Shown: positions 8,161 through 17,936, counted from the first letter of the stretch. The stretch is 64,000 nt of DNA from Saprospiraceae bacterium (GCA_030729925.1 JANQWK010000078.1:1-64000); one strand, 5' to 3'. Translations and numbers: made by a program. Notes: generated by a model not told the origin, from the sequence alone.

Positions 8161-9212
8161 GAGGCGGATTCGTTGAGGTTGTATTTCATGATGGATCCGT
8201 GTTTGCCCGTTTTGTCCCTTTCCAGACCAAAAACAGGCCCGGAAGGACCTTTAGCCCGCCCAATGATATTATGGATGGCGGTAAGGTCTTCGGCATCGAG
8301 CACAAAACGGTCGAGTAACTGTATTTTCCGAAGATGCTGCTGGTTGCGTGCCCCTATGATAATACCTGCAACCAAGGGTTCCTGAAGCATAAATCTGCCT
8401 GCTACTTCGGCTATGTCCACTTGGTGCTTGTCGGCAATCTGCCTCAGCAGGCGGAGTGTCTCCTGGAAAAACTCATACCCGCCAAATTCATCAATGATGA
8501 GGCGGTATTTGGTGAGGGACCTATTTTCAAGCGGTTGAGGGGGATCTGGTTGGTTGAGGTAGCGGTCGCTTAGAAATCCGCCGGCAACCACTCCGTAGCA
8601 GAGGTAAGGGATGTTTTCAGACCGCGTAAGTTCGTGCATATCCTGAACGGGTCTTCTGTCGAGGATCGAAAACTGCACCTGATTGGCGATAAATTTAACT
8701 CCTGCGTCAATCATTTCACGGAGGTGAGCGGCATCGAAGTTGGTTATACCAAGGAAGCGTATTTTTCCTTCCTGCTGTAATTGTTGGAGGTGACTAGCTG
8801 CTTCCACGTAGCCCGGAACATGATAATCCCACCATGAAAACTGAACCAGGTCGAGTTGCTCGACACCCAGCCTTTTTAGCGATCGGTCAATGATCGCTGT
8901 AGTGTCTGCTTGGCGCAAACGGGACAAGCGGTCGTAATCAGGTACATATTTGGTGTGTATCTGAACGGGCTGTAAGCTACCGTTGCGAAAGGCATCTTTG
9001 TGGGTTTTCAAAAACTTTCCGATAAGGGCTTCCACTCCGGTATAAATATCGGCACAATCAAAGGTGGTCACACCAGCTTCTACAAAAGCCAACATATCCT
9101 GGATGGCCTGCTGCTGATCTACCGTTCCGTGTCCGCCGGCGAGGTGCCATCCACCCTTTAGGATTCTGGAGATCGTGTAGCCCGGCGTCAGTTCAATTCT
9201 TGATATTTGCAT
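8157..9212 (-). CDS. Aldo/keto reductase
   Basis: A 351-residue NAD(P)H-dependent oxidoreductase of the AKR superfamily with a TIM-barrel pattern. Visible catalytic positions are D52 and Y57 (F-D-C-A-D-I-Y) and K88 (H-T-K). The usual histidine in the Q-x-H segment appears to be serine here (Q-F-S126-W-W-D-Y), where related proteins read Q-F-H-W-W-D. That may alter activity or substrate choice. The C-terminal cofactor part contains G-I-I-I-G-A-R-N. It overlaps nhaC by 4 bp and follows the DUF4334 gene by 44 bp, probably in one operon. Substrate unknown. Confidence 0.88.
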   Translation of the reverse strand: MQISRIELTPGYTISRILKGGWHLAGGHGTVDQQQAIQDMLAFVEAGVTTFDCADIYTGVEALIGKFLKTHKDAFRNGSLQPVQIHTKYVPDYDRLSRLRQADTTAIIDRSLKRLGVEQLDLVQFSWWDYHVPGYVEAASHLQQLQQEGKIRFLGITNFDAAHLREMIDAGVKFIANQVQFSILDRRPVQDMHELTRSENIPYLCYGVVAGGFLSDRYLNQPDPPQPLENRSLTKYRLIIDEFGGYEFFQETLRLLRQIADKHQVDIAEVAGRFMLQEPLVAGIIIGARNQQHLRKIQLLDRFVLDAEDLTAIHNIIGRAKGPSGPVFGLERDKTGKHGSIMKYNLNESAS

Positions 9213-9256
9213 GGATGAGGGTTGTTTGGAGGGTAAAATACAAAAGGGTTGTTTGT

Positions 9257-9769
9257 TCAGGGTTCTTTTTCGAGCACAAAAAAATAAGGCATTTCCTGTC
9301 CTTTGCTATCCATGATGCCCAGTACCCTGTGGGGATCTATTTTTCTAAAAGCGTCGCAGATGGGAAGTTCGTCATAGATCATGGTGGCAGAGACTTTTCC
9401 GCGGTACTCCATCATCCGAAGTCTGGCTTTTGAGCGCTTGGTTTGTATAAGGGGTTTGATCAGCGACATCAAGAAAGGGATGAGGGGTTTAGGAACAGGG
9501 AGGCCGCTCATGCTGAATAACAATGCCGGTTTCCCGGAAAATTTATGCTTTTTACCGCTTTTGAAGACGAGCGGATGGACTTCTTCCCTGTTCAGGAAAG
9601 TTTTGCCGTGCCAGCCGGATGCTTCCAATAGTCCTTCCATGGGGTGTCCTGTAATGAGTTCCCACCCACGCCAGTTGCCCAGCATGAAAGTTTCGTCTGC
9701 GGGATCGAGTTGGTCAAAAAGAGCCAGTGCGGTCTCCCTGTCCATGGTTTTGGGTATTTCAGGGCTCAT
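9257..9769 (-). CDS. GXWXG / DUF4334 domain protein
   Basis: A 170-residue protein with two short domains known to occur together. The GXWXG motif is visible as G-N-W-R-G-W near residue 33. The DUF4334 part ends with M-I-Y-D-E-L-P-I-C-D-A-F-R-K-I and V-L-G-I-M-D. The pair is thought to be a small lipocalin-like binding module, with no firm function. Its ATG begins one base after the TAA of the SDR gene (TAA-C-ATG), so the two genes are tightly coupled and may act on the same compound. Confidence 0.85.
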   Translation of the reverse strand: MSPEIPKTMDRETALALFDQLDPADETFMLGNWRGWELITGHPMEGLLEASGWHGKTFLNREEVHPLVFKSGKKHKFSGKPALLFSMSGLPVPKPLIPFLMSLIKPLIQTKRSKARLRMMEYRGKVSATMIYDELPICDAFRKIDPHRVLGIMDSKGQEMPYFFVLEKEP

Positions 9770-9770
9770 G

Positions 9771-10553
9771 TTAGTTGGTTTTTAGCATGATATATCTCAC
9801 AAAAGCGGGGATCAGGCGATAGGCTCGGTGCATGAGATTTGCCTCCCCCGGGTACAACACTTTTTGACCCCTGGATAAGGCCTTTTCTATGGCATCAATG
9901 ACGGCTTCAGGCGGAAGCATTTTTCGGAGACCTGCCTTCATTTCCCGCAGCTGACCTGGTCCTTTGTCTGCTGCCTGGTCAATGAGTGGCGTGTTGACGG
10001 CAGGTGGACAAACCAGCAAAAATTGAATTCCGCTATGTCGGTGTTCGTCCATGAGTACGCGCATGAAATAGTTGGTTGCTGCTTTGGTGGCTCCGTAGGC
10101 ACCGAATTTGATGACAGGAACTTCACCTACAATAGATCCAAACACAACAATAGCACCTGTGTTGCGCGCCTGCATCCGCGGCAAAACGGCGTGCACGGTT
10201 TCAACGGTTCCGAAATAATTGATGTGCATAACTTTTCGGATATGTGCAGCCGACATATCGCGGAGTGCCCCACCAGGCATGATGGCAGCTCCGTGGAGGA
10301 GGAAGGTTATGGGGCCGAGGGTGGTTTCGATAGCATCTACGGTACTGGTTATTGCTGCAGTATCGGTTACATCGCAGTTAAATATTGAAATTCCGGGATA
10401 GTCGGTGGCCAGTTGTTGTAATTGCGCGTAGTTGGTGTCAAGTACGGCTACTTTTGCCCCGTACTGAAATAAGCGCAGGGCCATCACTTTTCCCATGCCA
10501 CTGGCGCCCCCGGTCACAAGAGCAGTTTTGTATTTCAGGTCGGTGAGTTTCAT
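9771..10553 (-). CDS. Short-chain dehydrogenase/reductase (SDR)
   Basis: A 260-residue classical SDR. The nucleotide-binding motif T-G-G-A-S-G-M-G is at 14-21, D61-V marks the adenine pocket, and the catalytic residues are S140, Y153 and K157 (Y-G-A-T-K). A short hydrophobic C-terminal tail could touch the membrane, as in SDRs acting on lipids or steroids. It is the first gene of the run SDR, DUF4334, aldo/keto reductase, nhaC, TIGR04076, lying 3 bp after the end of the glycosidase-like gene. Substrate unknown. Confidence 0.9.
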   Translation of the reverse strand: MKLTDLKYKTALVTGGASGMGKVMALRLFQYGAKVAVLDTNYAQLQQLATDYPGISIFNCDVTDTAAITSTVDAIETTLGPITFLLHGAAIMPGGALRDMSAAHIRKVMHINYFGTVETVHAVLPRMQARNTGAIVVFGSIVGEVPVIKFGAYGATKAATNYFMRVLMDEHRHSGIQFLLVCPPAVNTPLIDQAADKGPGQLREMKAGLRKMLPPEAVIDAIEKALSRGQKVLYPGEANLMHRAYRLIPAFVRYIMLKTN

Positions 10554-10556
10554 GGT

Positions 10557-13500
10557 TTAATTTTTCTTTTGCAAAAGTAGTACAGTTCCCTGAAGTGCAG
10601 CTACGGGGACTTCGGCGGTTGTTTCGAATTGTTCAAAAGTCTGTAATCCCTCGATAGGTGGGCGGATCAGTTCATAGTCATCGGGCTTCCAGCCGAGTGC
10701 CTGCCAGTCAATATCAAGTTGGATGCGATGAGCCTGATCCGACCAGGATCCTATGGCAATCATAGCTTTTTCCGGATGGAGGTAAAGGGTGCTTTTGAGG
10801 TCCTTTTGCTTTATTTTCAAAGGACTATGATCAACCCAGTAGCCCATCATTTTTGCGGAAGCGATATCAAAATCATCAAAAAGTTGCCAAATGGCGCTTG
10901 GATCGAAATTGCCATACACCCGGGTGGTCATGCCATAGACCAAGCCCCTGAAGGGGTGTCCGCCCTTTTCCAGCATTTCCCCACCGATTCCAAACGGGAT
11001 GCCTGAAACTTCGGTAATCCAGTAATCGGGATCGGCCGAATAGTCAAAATACTCACCAAACCACAGCCGGGTGACATAGGGAATATGCTCCATATACAGG
11101 AAGGCGCTGTTGATATAGCCATCGCGTGCATTAAATTGATTGGCGGAGTGAAGGTCAATGATCACTTCCGGTCTGTTTTGAGCCAATACCTGAGTCAGCC
11201 GTCGCACTGTTTCCCGACTGAAGGCAATATCGTCGAGGTATAGGCCGTCAATTTCCTGATTTTTGGCCAACCAATTAAGCCCTTCGATGTAGTAGTTAGT
11301 CCATCGCGAAGTGCCTTTGTTGAGTATCGCTGCATCATTGACATTGGTAGCATGCCAAGCGGCGTGGTAATGGTCGCCCAGGTGCTCTTGCAGCCATGTA
11401 TGACCGCCGCCCGCTCCGTCGTTGAGGATTTCGTCGCCCAGACTCCGCATGGGAAAGAGTTCGTAGGCTTTGTAGGTAATTTCGCGGATGGTGTTGTAGA
11501 GTTTGACTTTCACCCCCTTGCTGTGCGCTTCATCAATGTAGGCTTTTTGTTGCTCGAGTTGGTAGAATGGGTAGTTGATGTAAGGATTGATTTCGTTGGC
11601 GTGGTGTACATTGATGACTGTACCGCCTTGCGCGATGGCTGTATCCACAGGTACGTATTTGTGAACAAAACGGGTATTGAAGTGGGCTTGGGTATCTATG
11701 GATTTAAATGGCGTAATGAGAAAGCGAATCTGAAACACTAGTTTTTCTCCAGCTTTCAAAGTCCTGGAGCCGCTGTAGTTTTCTACCTTGATTTGGTCAG
11801 ATAAGGTTTGGAGGCGGATGCCGCCTTTGCCTTCGTTACCCCAAGATTCGGGGAGGAGAAGGGGTTGGTTTTGGTAAAAATTGGTATTCAGGGGTCGGAC
11901 GTATTTGTCATCGCGAAGCACGTACTGCAGACCTTTATTCACATCGCCGAGCCACAACCCTTCGTGGTGACCGGTAATATCCCAGTTCCATTCCAATCGT
12001 TCGGGTCTTCGCCCTCCTGTTTTCCCCAGCCCCAGCATATAGGTAGCAGCTTCCGGCTTCCAGGGTATTCGAAAGATGGTATTTTGAAGGGGTAAATCTT
12101 CCCGGGAGCTCAGCGTGATATTGTAGAGCAGCATACCGTCGTATTCGAGCGTGGCTTCAATGTCCTGTATGCACCGTTCCGATTGGCGTCTGAGTTGCCA
12201 TTGTATTTGTCCGTGGTTGGGTTGGGAAAAAACAATGGGATCATTTTCCCAGTTTTCGCTCTTACCATCTGCAGGAAGCACTTCAAATTCCATCGGGTAG
12301 GCAAGGATATCGGAAGGGGTATCGCTGATATAGGTCATTTCCTGCGGAAAAAAAGAACGGATTTGTTCCGGCAGTCCATTTTTACCCAGCTCGATGTCGC
12401 GACCCATGATGTGGAGAAGGGATTCGTTGCGAGTGACCGGGGTAAAGGGTGGTACGATAAAACTGGTATCTGTTCCCAGGGTTGAATTGAGCCAACGCAG
12501 GCGGGATTGTTTCCATGGTTCATCGTCGCCATGATTTGCGATGGGGGTATCTGTGACTTGGATGTTGAGGGAAAGGGTTGTCTGGAAATCACCGGCTTGG
12601 ATGGCAACTTCGCCAGTATAAATTCCCGGATGAGCGTTTTGGGGTATATCCATGCCTATCCAAAGTGCCTGTACGGTCTGTCTGGGTACCTCTAATTTTT
12701 TCCGAAAGGAATTACCGTAAAGGTCTGTACCTGAAGTATTGAAACAGGTCAGCCTGTTTGCCGAGATGGTGTGTCTGCCATTGCTGAGGTCTGAGAAATG
12801 GAGCACGACATCTTTCAAATCGCGGTTATGCGGATACAATCCAATTTGAAATGTGAAATACTCGCCCTGCTGTGCCACATCCTGGAAAACTGTCTGAAGG
12901 GGTTTACTGACCCATCGCCAGGGTAGCTGATCCTGCATGGCAATGGGATAGTCCCGGTATTCCGGGAAAAGAAATACATCTCGGGGATTGTCATTGATAA
13001 ATGCGCTAAGTTCTGCTTGGGTTGCAGGGGTTTCCATGGGATAAAAGCTGTGAAACGCATCTATAGACTGTGCGCTCAAGACTTTTGCCAACGGCAGACT
13101 TTGGATATCGGAATCGCTGAGTGCGGGAATGTTGTCGGAGGAAAAACTGATATCTGATGGCCGCAAGTAGGTCACTTTGGGATAATAGCCGCCTGTGGAG
13201 GTATGGGGCAAATAGTACACAAAGTAATCAGTGTGTTTGGGTAGGGGGCGGAACACCAGATGGCCACTTTCCTGACTGATGGAAAGCACGCTGTAATCGG
13301 AAAGCGGGGTATCGTCTTCGGTGGTAGTAATGATCAGTGCTTTTTCTTCCGGACGGTCATCGTGTCTCCTCCAGGGAAGCAGAACCTGGACGAGGGAATC
13401 GCCGGGTTGCGTCTGTATCAGAATGCGGTGATTGCCGTGGCTTTGGAAGGGTTTGTTGTAGTCGGGGTGAGTCCAGTCGCCGGATTCATAGCGCAGTCCA

Positions 13501-13601
13501 TTGATCTCTCCGCTCAGAATTTTGTCCGGTAGGATGATCACGTCGGGAGCTTGTTGGCAACTAAAGGCAAGGAGGGTCAGGAGGAAAATTGTGATACGCA
13601 T
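10557..13601 (-). CDS. Large glycoside-hydrolase-like lipoprotein (DUF6067/DUF4091 type)
   Basis: A 1014-residue lipoprotein (M-R-I-T then L-L-A-F-S-C at about residue 15). The N-terminal half is beta-rich and carbohydrate-binding-like. From about residue 660 there is a TIM-barrel-like part with V-K-V-K-L-Y-N-T-I-R-E and D-G-L-Y-L-D-D-I-A-F, which resembles retaining or inverting glycosidase acidic motifs in proteins annotated as glycoside hydrolase domain (DUF6067/DUF4091). The ATG at 13601 is preferred over 13646 because it puts the lipobox next to the start and sits 4 bp after the stop of the DUF5107 gene. Substrate is not known. Confidence 0.72.
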   Translation of the reverse strand: MRITIFLLTLLAFSCQQAPDVIILPDKILSGEINGLRYESGDWTHPDYNKPFQSHGNHRILIQTQPGDSLVQVLLPWRRHDDRPEEKALIITTTEDDTPLSDYSVLSISQESGHLVFRPLPKHTDYFVYYLPHTSTGGYYPKVTYLRPSDISFSSDNIPALSDSDIQSLPLAKVLSAQSIDAFHSFYPMETPATQAELSAFINDNPRDVFLFPEYRDYPIAMQDQLPWRWVSKPLQTVFQDVAQQGEYFTFQIGLYPHNRDLKDVVLHFSDLSNGRHTISANRLTCFNTSGTDLYGNSFRKKLEVPRQTVQALWIGMDIPQNAHPGIYTGEVAIQAGDFQTTLSLNIQVTDTPIANHGDDEPWKQSRLRWLNSTLGTDTSFIVPPFTPVTRNESLLHIMGRDIELGKNGLPEQIRSFFPQEMTYISDTPSDILAYPMEFEVLPADGKSENWENDPIVFSQPNHGQIQWQLRRQSERCIQDIEATLEYDGMLLYNITLSSREDLPLQNTIFRIPWKPEAATYMLGLGKTGGRRPERLEWNWDITGHHEGLWLGDVNKGLQYVLRDDKYVRPLNTNFYQNQPLLLPESWGNEGKGGIRLQTLSDQIKVENYSGSRTLKAGEKLVFQIRFLITPFKSIDTQAHFNTRFVHKYVPVDTAIAQGGTVINVHHANEINPYINYPFYQLEQQKAYIDEAHSKGVKVKLYNTIREITYKAYELFPMRSLGDEILNDGAGGGHTWLQEHLGDHYHAAWHATNVNDAAILNKGTSRWTNYYIEGLNWLAKNQEIDGLYLDDIAFSRETVRRLTQVLAQNRPEVIIDLHSANQFNARDGYINSAFLYMEHIPYVTRLWFGEYFDYSADPDYWITEVSGIPFGIGGEMLEKGGHPFRGLVYGMTTRVYGNFDPSAIWQLFDDFDIASAKMMGYWVDHSPLKIKQKDLKSTLYLHPEKAMIAIGSWSDQAHRIQLDIDWQALGWKPDDYELIRPPIEGLQTFEQFETTAEVPVAALQGTVLLLQKKN

Positions 13602-13605
13602 GGTC

Positions 13606-16596
13606 TTACTGGATATGTTTGAGCAGGTCGAGTACAAGTTGGTCACTTGGACGATCGGGTTGTTGGTTCAGCAATTCGAGCAAAGTATCTGCGAGTTCAG
13701 GTTCGCCTCTGTCGCGGAGAGCCAGTGCCTGAAAGACCAGTGGGGCGGAGTTTTCTGAAGGATGTTCAATCAGAAGTTGTTGATAGTCGAGTGCTGCCTT
13801 TTTGCGACCCAGTTTGTCCATACACTTGTACAGGATGTAGTAGTCCATTCGATTGTCTGTTTGATAAGGCTTGCCTACGCCAAGATTTTTGGGCCATTCC
13901 AGTGCTGCCTCTGCAAAAGTGGCCGCTTTTTTATAATCTCTTTCCAGGTAATACTGCATAGCCGTTCGGATACAAGCTTCGTGATAGACCGACCGCGCCT
14001 CGTTGGCACCTTCAAAGGGTAGGAGGGTATAATTTTTCAGTAAAGCAACTGCTTCACCGGGTTGTCCGGTATGGATGAGCGACCGTGCGTAAAGGAGTGC
14101 CATTGCCGGAGACTCCTGGAAAAACCGTTTTCCGATGGGAATCAATTCACTGAAGTGGCCATCAGTAAACAACCTTCGCGCAAAAGCGAGATTGCTGCGC
14201 CAATCTTCGGGAGCGAGGCTAATGGCTTGTTGCAGGGCGTGGAGTTGCATATCGGGATGATCCGAAAACAACTTGGCTTTGGCGAGGTGGAAAGGAGCAA
14301 AATCAGGGTCGTTTTGGCAGGCGAGCAACAACTTTCGGGCTTCTGCCAGCAGACCTTTATTCCAGTAGATAAGTGCCTGGTAATAATTGAATTTCCAGTG
14401 ACTGTAAGTCTTCATCAGGTTTTCCAGCACATGGCTGGTCTCTGTTCGGTGTGGAAAAATGAGGTAAGGATCAAGGGTCAGGGCGCGCTCGACGTAGTAT
14501 AGTTCTTCTTCTGGCAGGAGATAGGCCAGCCATACATTAGCTATGGGGTGATCGGGGATATATTGCAGTATATTGGCTGCCTCGTTGGGTTGATTGAGGT
14601 TGGCATATTGGATGGCAAGTTCCAGGTAGGACTCTGCTGCAAGTTCATTGGTCAGGAGTTGTTGCAGGTCTTGAGTCCCTTCTAGCAGATCGCGTTCATG
14701 AGCGAGGAAAGCACTCATGGGATCCACATTCTCGAGATTGCCAAGTACATTGCGTGCCTGGTTGTCCTGTTTGCGCAAGCGATATACCAAAGCCAGCATC
14801 TCTAATGCTGCGGTGTTACGGGCATTATAGGTAAGTGCCTCATAAGCCAGTCGGATGCACTCGCGGTAATCCTGCTCCAGCAATGCAATTTTCGCCAGAG
14901 CGGTAAACGCGGGAACCCGAAAAGCGGGGTCCTGGGCTGCTATCCCATAACCGCTTTTGGCAGCATTAAAGTTTTTGCGTTGCTCTTGGATCAGTCCGTA
15001 GAGGTAATTGGCTTCTGGGTCATAGGTATCAATAGCGAGGGACTGCATGACCTTGTCCAGAGCCTGATGGTAATCCATGCTGCGGTACAGCCCCATTGCA
15101 CTGCGATTGAGCGCCGGAGCGAAGGCAGGTTCGAGGTTCAGGCTGGCTGCATACCATTCCATGGCTTCCTGATATTTTCGCTGCTTTTCAGCTTCCAGTC
15201 CGCGGACAAACTTGCCATAGGCGGTTTCCCAGTTGAAATCGGGATGGGGTAATAGGGGGCGGTCAAGGTAGGTCATTGCCGGATCGGAATGGTAGTACAG
15301 CATTCGATCTCCGAGTACCAGTTCGATGTTTTGGGAAGTATCCAGGGGTACTTTGAACGAAGCCACTTCCAGGGGTGCTAAGGTAAGCAGGGTATCCAGC
15401 AACACCTGGTCTGTAGTAGCGATGCGCAGCGGGGTATTGTTCAGGGGTTGTAGGGCGCTCAGGGTAAAATGGTGTACTTTTTCCTGTTCAGTAGCATTCA
15501 ACACGGCAAAAGCGGAAGCGGCAACCATACCTCCGGTTTCTTTCAGGGGGAACCACAGATCTACCATAAAATCGGCATCATGGGCATTGAACTCTCGATG
15601 TTTGAAAGGCGTAAGCGTACTCCCTTCGGCAGCCTGGTTGAACAACTTTCCGGCTTGGTACTCCACATATTGACCATCGGTATCGGTGAGCAGGTCTTCC
15701 CAAATCATACCTTGCTCGGAAAGCCCCCAGATCCATATTTTTTTTCCGGGTTTGTCATCGTAAGCACTCAAATGTCCGAAACCGAAATCATCATCGCGCC
15801 AGTAGCCTCCGAAGAAATTGCTATAAGCATTGAGTACGTGATAAGACTTATACCCTCCGAAATTATTCGACTCGTATCGAGCAATATCCCTTCCCTGGTT
15901 GATTGGAAAATCACCGACCTCTCCATTGTGTCCGATATAGGCAGTGCCTGGATAAATAAACTCCAGGTTGCCGCTGGCTTTAGCTGCGGCGTTCATCCAG
16001 TGGTAATAGGTAACGGGTAATGGGGTAGGGTTTTGCCAGCTGACCACGGTTTCTACGTAAGCCTTTTGAGGGTGTAGATTAATGGAAACACTCCATCGTG
16101 TGCGGGAAGGCAGGTCAATGGCTCCTACGATACAGGATACGCTGCCGTTGCTGTGTTCTTTAAGCAAATAATCCACGGGGGTAGCGGTGGTAGGAATATG
16201 ACCGATATCGCCGAAATTATACTCCAATCCCCCTGAAGTCCAGGGCCCTCTCATGGCGATATCCCTGAACTTGACCACCTCGTTGAAGTACAAAAATTCC
16301 TTTCCGGTAGCTTGCTCTACGGCTCCCCATATTTTACCGCCAATTTCCGGTGCCACAAATACCTTGATATAATCATTTTCCAGAACCACCATTGTCCAAT
16401 CCCGCGGAGCTCCTTGGGAAGTGTATCCGTCGAACCGAAAGTAAGGATAAATACGGCCCATTTCTGCAACCGGATCCGGTTGGGAAAAGGGATAAGTCAG
16501 CATGGATCTTTTTTCTTCATATATTTTTGCCCTTTGGGCAAAAGAAGCGAACCAGGATAACCATACCAGACTGCAAAGCAGGGCGAATTTTTTCAT
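13606..16596 (-). CDS. Exported DUF5107 and TPR repeat protein
   Basis: A 996-residue protein with a signal peptide (about residues 1-20, ending S-F-A-Q). Residues about 40-400 match the DUF5107 domain, a galactose-mutarotase-like beta-sandwich; visible phrases include G-G-K-I-W-G-A-V, G-G-L-E-Y-N-F-G and Y-Y-H-W-M-N-A. From about 455 to the end there are many tetratricopeptide repeats. DUF5107 proteins are linked to carbohydrate-acting genes. The stop lies 4 bp before the ATG of the glycosidase-like lipoprotein, so the pair should be made together and may form one envelope sugar-processing unit (inference). Confidence 0.88.
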   Translation of the reverse strand: MKKFALLCSLVWLSWFASFAQRAKIYEEKRSMLTYPFSQPDPVAEMGRIYPYFRFDGYTSQGAPRDWTMVVLENDYIKVFVAPEIGGKIWGAVEQATGKEFLYFNEVVKFRDIAMRGPWTSGGLEYNFGDIGHIPTTATPVDYLLKEHSNGSVSCIVGAIDLPSRTRWSVSINLHPQKAYVETVVSWQNPTPLPVTYYHWMNAAAKASGNLEFIYPGTAYIGHNGEVGDFPINQGRDIARYESNNFGGYKSYHVLNAYSNFFGGYWRDDDFGFGHLSAYDDKPGKKIWIWGLSEQGMIWEDLLTDTDGQYVEYQAGKLFNQAAEGSTLTPFKHREFNAHDADFMVDLWFPLKETGGMVAASAFAVLNATEQEKVHHFTLSALQPLNNTPLRIATTDQVLLDTLLTLAPLEVASFKVPLDTSQNIELVLGDRMLYYHSDPAMTYLDRPLLPHPDFNWETAYGKFVRGLEAEKQRKYQEAMEWYAASLNLEPAFAPALNRSAMGLYRSMDYHQALDKVMQSLAIDTYDPEANYLYGLIQEQRKNFNAAKSGYGIAAQDPAFRVPAFTALAKIALLEQDYRECIRLAYEALTYNARNTAALEMLALVYRLRKQDNQARNVLGNLENVDPMSAFLAHERDLLEGTQDLQQLLTNELAAESYLELAIQYANLNQPNEAANILQYIPDHPIANVWLAYLLPEEELYYVERALTLDPYLIFPHRTETSHVLENLMKTYSHWKFNYYQALIYWNKGLLAEARKLLLACQNDPDFAPFHLAKAKLFSDHPDMQLHALQQAISLAPEDWRSNLAFARRLFTDGHFSELIPIGKRFFQESPAMALLYARSLIHTGQPGEAVALLKNYTLLPFEGANEARSVYHEACIRTAMQYYLERDYKKAATFAEAALEWPKNLGVGKPYQTDNRMDYYILYKCMDKLGRKKAALDYQQLLIEHPSENSAPLVFQALALRDRGEPELADTLLELLNQQPDRPSDQLVLDLLKHIQ

Positions 16597-16929
16597 ACCT
16601 TAAAAGTTGGCTTTTCAAAAGATGGAGAAACGGATTATAAGGTACGCAAAACTTTTTTTTGGTGAAAGCCTGAGCCTTTTGCTTTAGTCCCAATTTCTCA
16701 TTTTTCAAGGAAATAGATAGGATATAGGTCTTAGTTTACCACTATCGCGAGTGTTTGGCACTTTGAAACAGGGGTAAAATGAGGTTACTTTTTAGGATGT
16801 CGGGGTATTAATAAGGGTAATCAGGTGCAAGTCACCTTAAGGTGCCTTGCACCTGAGTTTTAAATAATTGAAAATCATTTATTTGTGTTAAAAAATTTAT
16901 GCTATTCCCCCGTTTTTCGAATTTATGGG
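16597..16929. other. 333-bp intergenic region with repeat copy 3
   Basis: No gene is seen between the LysR gene and the DUF5107 gene. The region holds palindromic repeat copy 3 with its upstream conserved block (GGTTACTTTTTAGG..., then TTAATAAGGGTAAT) and downstream A/T-rich flank. The promoter of the DUF5107-glycosidase pair should be near 16600-16700, but I cannot point to a convincing element. Confidence 0.6.
16822..16855 (+). repeat. Dispersed palindromic repeat, copy 3
   Basis: The palindrome reads CAGGTGCAAGTCACC, TTAA, GGTGCCTTGCACCTG, with one mismatched pair. Conserved sequence extends upstream from about 16777 (GGTTACTTTTTAGG, then ATTAATAAGGGTAAT directly before the palindrome) and downstream to about 16880. 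The plus orientation is defined by that upstream block. Confidence 0.9.
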
Positions 16930-17853
16930 TTAATACCCTTCGCACCAGCCAAATTGTCGTTCGGTGATCGCTGCTTTCTCACGGACTAGGTAATCCAAAT
17001 AGGCTTGGGCTACGGGCGACAATTTTTTGGCTTTTAGCCAGATCAGGTTCCACTCGCTAACGATAGGGAGACCCTTGAAGGGAATAATTTCCAATTCCTT
17101 TGATTCCAAGGCATTTTTGATTCCGATAAGGGGCACAATGGAGTAGCCCAATCCTGCGATCAGGGCTTGCTTGAGTGCTTCGTTGGAGGTGAGTTCTATT
17201 TTTTTGACTACGGGCAGCTGGTACTCGCGGATAAAATTTTCCATGGCGTTTCGCGTAGCCGACCCGGGCTCTCGGAACAAGAGCGGATACTCCTCAAAAA
17301 TAGCGGATATAGCTTTTTTTTTCACAGACCTAATCCTAGGGCTACCCACCAAAAAGAGCTTGTTTTCGAGTAGCGTGACCCGGTTCGTCTGCAGTTGCTC
17401 CGGAACAACAGAAACCAGTGCAAAATCAACTTCATTTTTTTCTAAACTATTTACCACCAGTGTTTTATTAGTTACATCCATCACTAAATCCACCCCCTTA
17501 TGCAGCTCCATAAACCCTGCCAAATAATAGGGCATGACGTATTTGCCGGTGGAGGCAATGGATATCTGGAGCTTACCGGCAAGTTGGTTTTTAAAGGCAT
17601 GGGTCTGATAGCTGATGGCCTCCACTTCTTCCAATATTTTTTGCGCAGCTTTGACAATTTCTGCTCCAAAATCTGTGACATAAACCTTTCGGCCAATCAC
17701 TTCGGTCAGGGGAATGGAAAATTGATCCTGTAATTTTTTTAGTTGCAGTGAAACCGCTGGCTGGGTTAGCAAAAGGGCGTCAGCTGCTTTTGTAATGCTT
17801 TGATAATGAGCTACTGTAAGTAGTATTTTTAGCTGGTGTAGCGTAAAATTCAT
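16930..17853 (-). CDS. LysR family transcriptional regulator
   Basis: A 307-residue LysR-type regulator. The winged helix (residues 1-60) contains F-T-L-H-Q-L-K-I-L and S-I-T-K-A-A-D-A-L-L-L-T-Q-P-A-V-S-L-Q, and the effector-binding domain follows. The sequence style is close to the CbbR/CysB-like branch of the family, but the ligand cannot be told. It is divergent from the run of two small genes plus isocitrate dehydrogenase, and a 13-bp palindrome lies just upstream of its ATG. Control of that run and of itself is a reasonable inference. Confidence 0.92.
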   Translation of the reverse strand: MNFTLHQLKILLTVAHYQSITKAADALLLTQPAVSLQLKKLQDQFSIPLTEVIGRKVYVTDFGAEIVKAAQKILEEVEAISYQTHAFKNQLAGKLQISIASTGKYVMPYYLAGFMELHKGVDLVMDVTNKTLVVNSLEKNEVDFALVSVVPEQLQTNRVTLLENKLFLVGSPRIRSVKKKAISAIFEEYPLLFREPGSATRNAMENFIREYQLPVVKKIELTSNEALKQALIAGLGYSIVPLIGIKNALESKELEIIPFKGLPIVSEWNLIWLKAKKLSPVAQAYLDYLVREKAAITERQFGWCEGY

Positions 17854-17860
17854 AAAAATA

Positions 17861-17873
17861 ACTTATGTTAAGT
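17861..17873. promoter_or_regulatory. Candidate LysR operator
   Basis: The palindrome ACTTATGTTAAGT (arms ACTTA and TAAGT) contains the T-N11-A pattern of LysR sites. It lies 8 bp upstream of the LysR ATG, in the short space shared with the divergent small-gene/IDH run. A further A/T-rich inverted repeat (ATTATAAAT...) follows. Function is inferred from position and form only. Confidence 0.4.
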
Positions 17874-17936
17874 ATTAAAATTATAAATTTTTATAAATAA
17901 TTCAAAGCATGCATTTTTGCCGGAAAAAAAGAGGAG

